DNA of 18,943 nt from an uncultured Collinsella sp. (GTDB lineage: Bacteria > Actinomycetota > Coriobacteriia > Coriobacteriales > Coriobacteriaceae): assembly GCA_900553935.1 (NCBI GenBank), contig USFK01000011.1, positions 1 to 18,943 on the forward strand, given 5' to 3'. Shown piece by piece: positions 12,884 through 18,943 of this stretch (positions are counted from its first letter, which is position 1; every line of letters starts with the position of its first letter). The translations under genes were made by a program, and so were the position numbers. Below the pieces are notes generated by a model. That model saw nothing but the letters and a program-made list of their open reading frames with translations, made no database searches and was not told where the DNA came from.

Positions 12884-13849
12884 ATGGCTGACAAGAACCC
12901 TTTGACTCCGGAAGAAGTGACGGAGTTATTCTCCGAAATCGATGCATCCGGTGTCTTGGATCCCACGCTTGCCAAAAAGCGAACCGAGCGCATGCGTGAG
13001 AAGGAGGCTGCGGCCAAGCGCGGTGACAAAGCGGCGCTAGCGCAGCTGCGCAGCGAGGACCGCGCGAGCCAGGCAAAACATATCGACCCGCTGTCCGAGG
13101 ACGATCCTTCGGGCTCGCAGGTGAGCCATACCATTACGAAGACCGCGATGGCCGTGGTCATTGGTATTTTGGTGCTGATCGTGGGCATGCAGATTGGCTA
13201 CGGCGTGATGCGTCGTCTGAACACCGCCAACCTGTCCGAGAGCGTTTCAGTCGATACCGTTTCGACGGCGCTGAAGGGCGGCCTTGAGTGGGGTAACGGC
13301 TTTACGCAGTTCCCGCTCGACTTTACCGTCGATGAAGCTGATGAGCGTACGGGCACGGTCGAGGTGACGGTGTTGGACACATCGTCTGCCAACGAGCTCG
13401 AGCTGCTGTCCAACGGGCAGATTCAGGCCGCTGCGCTTGCGACCAACGCGCTGCTCAACGATAAGATCGACCGCGTGGTGTATAACGTTCACGCCTATAT
13501 CGACGAGGATAGCAACATTCAGCACGATTCCTTCTTTGGCATGTTTCCCGCGCGGGGTCATCAGAGCGCCATTTTGACGTTTGTGTGGACCAAGAGCTCA
13601 TCCAACGCCACGAGTATCGACTGGAAGATGCGCATCGTAAGCATGGACGACACCATTGCCGAGCGCATTCAAAAACAGGTGAACTCGGTTTCGTCGCTGA
13701 TCGAGGACCCGGTGGTGAGCCAGACCAAGATTGACGAGGAAAAGGCCGAACGTGACCTGGAGCATCGTCTGCATGGCCGCGAGATTTTCCGCGGCGGCAA
13801 GCCCGATCGCTCACCGTCCGATCTGCTGGAACAGGACAAGAAAAAGTAA
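12884..13849 (+). CDS. Single-pass membrane protein of unknown function
   Basis: I do not recognise this 321-residue protein. Residues 1-85 are charged and probably cytoplasmic, with Lys/Arg/Glu-rich helical sequence at about 28-65. One membrane helix lies at about 88-109 (AMAVVIGILVLIVG). The rest (about 110-290) looks like an extracytoplasmic alpha/beta domain with segments FPLDFTVDEADERTGTVEVTVLDTS and SAILTFVWTK, and the C-terminus is charged (DKKK at the end). No signal peptidase site is needed. AGGAAG lies 4 bases before the ATG. It starts 19 bases after the ABC exporter gene and is closed by a terminator, so the two are probably co-transcribed. A role together with the exporter is inference. 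Confidence 0.85.
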   Translation: MADKNPLTPEEVTELFSEIDASGVLDPTLAKKRTERMREKEAAAKRGDKAALAQLRSEDRASQAKHIDPLSEDDPSGSQVSHTITKTAMAVVIGILVLIVGMQIGYGVMRRLNTANLSESVSVDTVSTALKGGLEWGNGFTQFPLDFTVDEADERTGTVEVTVLDTSSANELELLSNGQIQAAALATNALLNDKIDRVVYNVHAYIDEDSNIQHDSFFGMFPARGHQSAILTFVWTKSSSNATSIDWKMRIVSMDDTIAERIQKQVNSVSSLIEDPVVSQTKIDEEKAERDLEHRLHGREIFRGGKPDRSPSDLLEQDKKK

Positions 13850-13856
13850 GACGCCG

Positions 13857-13895
13857 TCATCCCGCGTGAGCCACAAGCCCCGCGGGATGATTTTT
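13857..13895 (+). terminator. Terminator after the membrane protein gene
   Basis: TCATCCCGCG pairs perfectly with CGCGGGATGA across a 14-base loop and is followed by TTTTT. It closes the group that ends with the ABC exporter and its neighbour. Confidence 0.92.
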
Positions 13896-13916
13896 AATCC
13901 CCGTCCCAGAAAAATC

Positions 13917-13938
13917 ATTATGCATAGAAAGTCATAAT
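13917..13938 (+). promoter_or_regulatory. AT-rich inverted repeat upstream of carA
   Basis: ATTATG and CATAAT are 6-base arms separated by 10 bases in an AT-rich stretch (about 13905-13965) that contrasts with the GC-rich surroundings. ArgR sites are AT-rich and of similar size and are known upstream of carAB in other bacteria, but the match to their consensus is weak. Confidence 0.25.
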
Positions 13939-13991
13939 TATCATTTCGTAAACAATTTGATGAAATTAACGCCATGAGGCATGCTTGCGGT

Positions 13992-13997
13992 TACAAT
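13992..13997 (+). promoter_or_regulatory. Probable -10 box of the carA promoter
   Basis: TACAAT matches the -10 consensus at five of six positions and would start transcription near 14004, leaving a leader of about 50 bases that begins just before the PyrR-type loop. No good -35 box lies 16-18 bases upstream. The box lies at the centre of a partial inverted repeat (CTTGCGGT, then ACCGCGAG), which could bind a regulator. Confidence 0.45.
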
Positions 13998-14018
13998 ACC
14001 GCGAGGCCTAACTACACA

Positions 14019-14050
14019 CCTTTAAGCCGGTCCTGTGAGACCGGGAAGGA
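14019..14050 (+). promoter_or_regulatory. PyrR-type RNA binding loop overlapping the carA ribosome binding site
   Basis: The stem CCGGTC/GACCGG (14027-14032, 14039-14044) is closed by the hexaloop CTGTGA. A bulge (TAAG) and a lower stem CCTT/AAGG (14019-14022, 14046-14049) complete the shape of PyrR binding loops, including the conserved TTTAA and AAGG flanks. The lower stem sequesters the AAGGAG of carA. UMP-bound PyrR would stabilise it and block translation initiation, as proposed for actinobacterial pyr operons that lack an attenuator. No terminator follows, which supports a translational mechanism. Confidence 0.72.
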
Positions 14051-14055
14051 GAATT

Positions 14056-15501
14056 ATGGCGAACAACCATACCGCGGGCGCTGCCGCCCGCACCTTCGCG
14101 CCCAGCGAGCTTTGCCAGCGTATGCTGGCCAAAACCAGCAAGGGCACCTGCGGTCCCTGTATCCTGTATCTTGAGGATGGGACCATTTTTTATGGACGTG
14201 CATGTGGTGCCGAGGGTACCGCAACCGGCGAAGTCTGCTTCAACACCTCGCTCGAGGGCTATTTTGAGGTTATGACCGATCCGAGCTATGCCGGCCAAAT
14301 CGTAACCATGACCTATCCGCAGATCGGCAACTACGGCATCGACGAGATCGACGTCCAGTCGGCCTTCCCCGGCGATACCGCTCGCCCTGCGAGCGCTCCC
14401 GCTATGCGCGGCATGATCGTGCGCGACATGTGCGCCACGCCTTCTAACTGGCGCTCGGCCGTGAGCGTGCCGGAATACCTGCGTGCCCACGGCATCGTCG
14501 CCATCGAGGGCGTCGACACCCGAGCCCTGGTGCGCCACCTGCGCGACAACGGTTCCAAGATGGGCATTATCTCGACCGAGATCTTTGACATCGACGAGCT
14601 TGCCGAGCGTCTGACCGCAGCGCCGACGCTGGTGGGCGAGAATCTGGTCAAGACCGTGAGTTGCTCTGAGCCCCACGCTTTTGCCGCGAGCGATCTGCCC
14701 GCCGAGCATAATTTTGCGCTTGCCCCTGCCGCTCCTGCCCGCCACAACGTGGTCGCCTACGACTGCGGCGTGAAGCGCGGCATTCTGGAGGGCCTCGTCC
14801 GCGCCGGCTGCGACCTTACTGTCGTGCCGTGGGATACGCCCGCGAGTGAGGTGCTCGACATGAATCCCGACGGTGTCTTTTTATCCAACGGCCCCGGCGA
14901 CCCCGATGCCGTGGTGGAGACCTACGAGCAGGTGCAGCAGCTGATCGGCAAGGTGCCGGTCTTTGGCATTTGCCTTGGTCACCAGATGATCAGCTTGGCG
15001 TGCGGCGCCCAAATGGAAAAGCTTAAGTTCGGTCACCGTGGCGGTAACCAGCCGGTTATGAACCTGGTGAGCCGTCGCGTGGAGATTACCGCGCAAAACC
15101 ACGGCTTTGGCCTGCTGTTCCCCAGTCTGGGCAAACTGATCCCGGAACTTTCCGGCGGCGAGACCGAGCATGCGGCCGATGGCGACCTGCGCGTCTGGGT
15201 GCGCCGCGGCATCGCGCCGGTCGTGATGAACGAGCGCTTCGGCCGCATTCGCCTGACGCACGTGAACCTCAACGACGGCACCGCCGAGGGCATCCAGCTG
15301 CTCGACGCCCCGTGCTTCTCGGTCCAGTACCATCCCGAGGCTTCGCCCGGCCCCACCGATGCCCACTATCTCTTTACCGCCTTTACGCGACTCATGGACG
15401 GCGAGGAGAACTACCTGGACATCGACACCGCGAAGGACCGCCTCGCCGGCTGGAATTTTGCCGATGGTGGTTTCGCCGCGACCAAGAACGAGGAGAACTA
15501 A
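14056..15501 (+). CDS. carA: Carbamoyl-phosphate synthase, small (glutaminase) subunit
   Basis: The N-terminal CarA domain (LEDGTIFYGRACGAEG, GEVCFNTSLEGYFEVMTDPSY) is followed by a class I glutamine amidotransferase domain with FGICLGHQ (nucleophile C306) and HPEAS (H426, E428). It releases ammonia from glutamine for CarB. At 481 residues it is over 100 longer than typical CarA (about 360-380): about 30 extra N-terminal residues, an insertion of about 36 residues between NHGF (near 348) and LTHVNLNDGT (near 398), and a C-terminal tail of about 25-30. The catalytic residues are intact. The ATG follows AAGGAG at 4 bases, inside the PyrR-type loop. One base separates its stop codon from the carB start. 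Confidence 0.96.
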   Translation: MANNHTAGAAARTFAPSELCQRMLAKTSKGTCGPCILYLEDGTIFYGRACGAEGTATGEVCFNTSLEGYFEVMTDPSYAGQIVTMTYPQIGNYGIDEIDVQSAFPGDTARPASAPAMRGMIVRDMCATPSNWRSAVSVPEYLRAHGIVAIEGVDTRALVRHLRDNGSKMGIISTEIFDIDELAERLTAAPTLVGENLVKTVSCSEPHAFAASDLPAEHNFALAPAAPARHNVVAYDCGVKRGILEGLVRAGCDLTVVPWDTPASEVLDMNPDGVFLSNGPGDPDAVVETYEQVQQLIGKVPVFGICLGHQMISLACGAQMEKLKFGHRGGNQPVMNLVSRRVEITAQNHGFGLLFPSLGKLIPELSGGETEHAADGDLRVWVRRGIAPVVMNERFGRIRLTHVNLNDGTAEGIQLLDAPCFSVQYHPEASPGPTDAHYLFTAFTRLMDGEENYLDIDTAKDRLAGWNFADGGFAATKNEEN

Positions 15502-15502
15502 C

Positions 15503-18817
<3,315 letters not shown>

Positions 18818-18855
18818 TGTGACCTGGTCGGCCGGGGCGGCAGCCGGACACTTCC

Positions 18856-18888
18856 TCTCGGAAACTGGGCTTCGCGAAGTTTTCCGAG
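18856..18888 (+). terminator. Hairpin after carB, possible terminator
   Basis: CTCGGAAAC pairs with GTTTTCCGAG (one bulged base) around a loop containing the palindrome CTTCGCGAAG. The following CTGGTTTAATCC is a poor T-run, so it may end transcription only partly or stabilise the mRNA. The remaining bases to the window end show no gene. Confidence 0.4.
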
Positions 18889-18943
18889 CTGGTTTAATCC
18901 CATCACAATCATAACTACGATAAACACCAAGCGGTTCACAATA

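Overview
The window looks like the chromosome of a Coriobacteriia member, most likely Collinsella or a close relative. This is inferred from the high-GC coding sequence, the zinc-ribbon form of ribosomal protein S18, the compact order rpsF-ssb-rpsR-rplI-dnaB-purA-purD, and the style of the lone PD-(D/E)XK endonuclease gene. I could not run a taxonomic search.

Layout. Positions 1-1851 hold two minus-strand envelope genes: a partial membrane protein with a bactofilin-like beta-helical domain (it continues beyond the left edge) and a TRIC/UPF0126-type channel. Positions 1985-3252 form an island. A 335-residue predicted endonuclease gene sits between two inverted 79-bp copies of a hairpin-forming repeat. 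Next to its right copy is a short tRNA-Ser-like 3' remnant. Positions 3303-3621 hold two minus-strand serine tRNAs (CGA and GGA), each with its own terminator, and a promoter. Positions 3622-4082 are non-coding and contain possible RNA structure, the rpsF promoter and a leader hairpin.

From 4083 to the end everything is on the plus strand. rpsF-ssb-rpsR-rplI is a translation/single-strand-binding operon closed by a strong terminator. dnaB (replicative helicase), purA and purD (purine synthesis), a NUDIX hydrolase, a multidrug-type ABC exporter and a single-pass membrane protein of unknown function follow, ending in a terminator at 13857-13895. Last come carA-carB (carbamoyl-phosphate synthetase), which feeds pyrimidine and arginine synthesis. 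They are preceded by a convincing PyrR-type RNA binding loop that overlaps the carA ribosome binding site.

The most unusual parts are the endonuclease cassette between inverted hairpin repeats, the 98-base imperfect palindrome that encloses the ribosome binding site and first start codon of the ABC exporter, and several intergenic hairpins that are not ordinary terminators.
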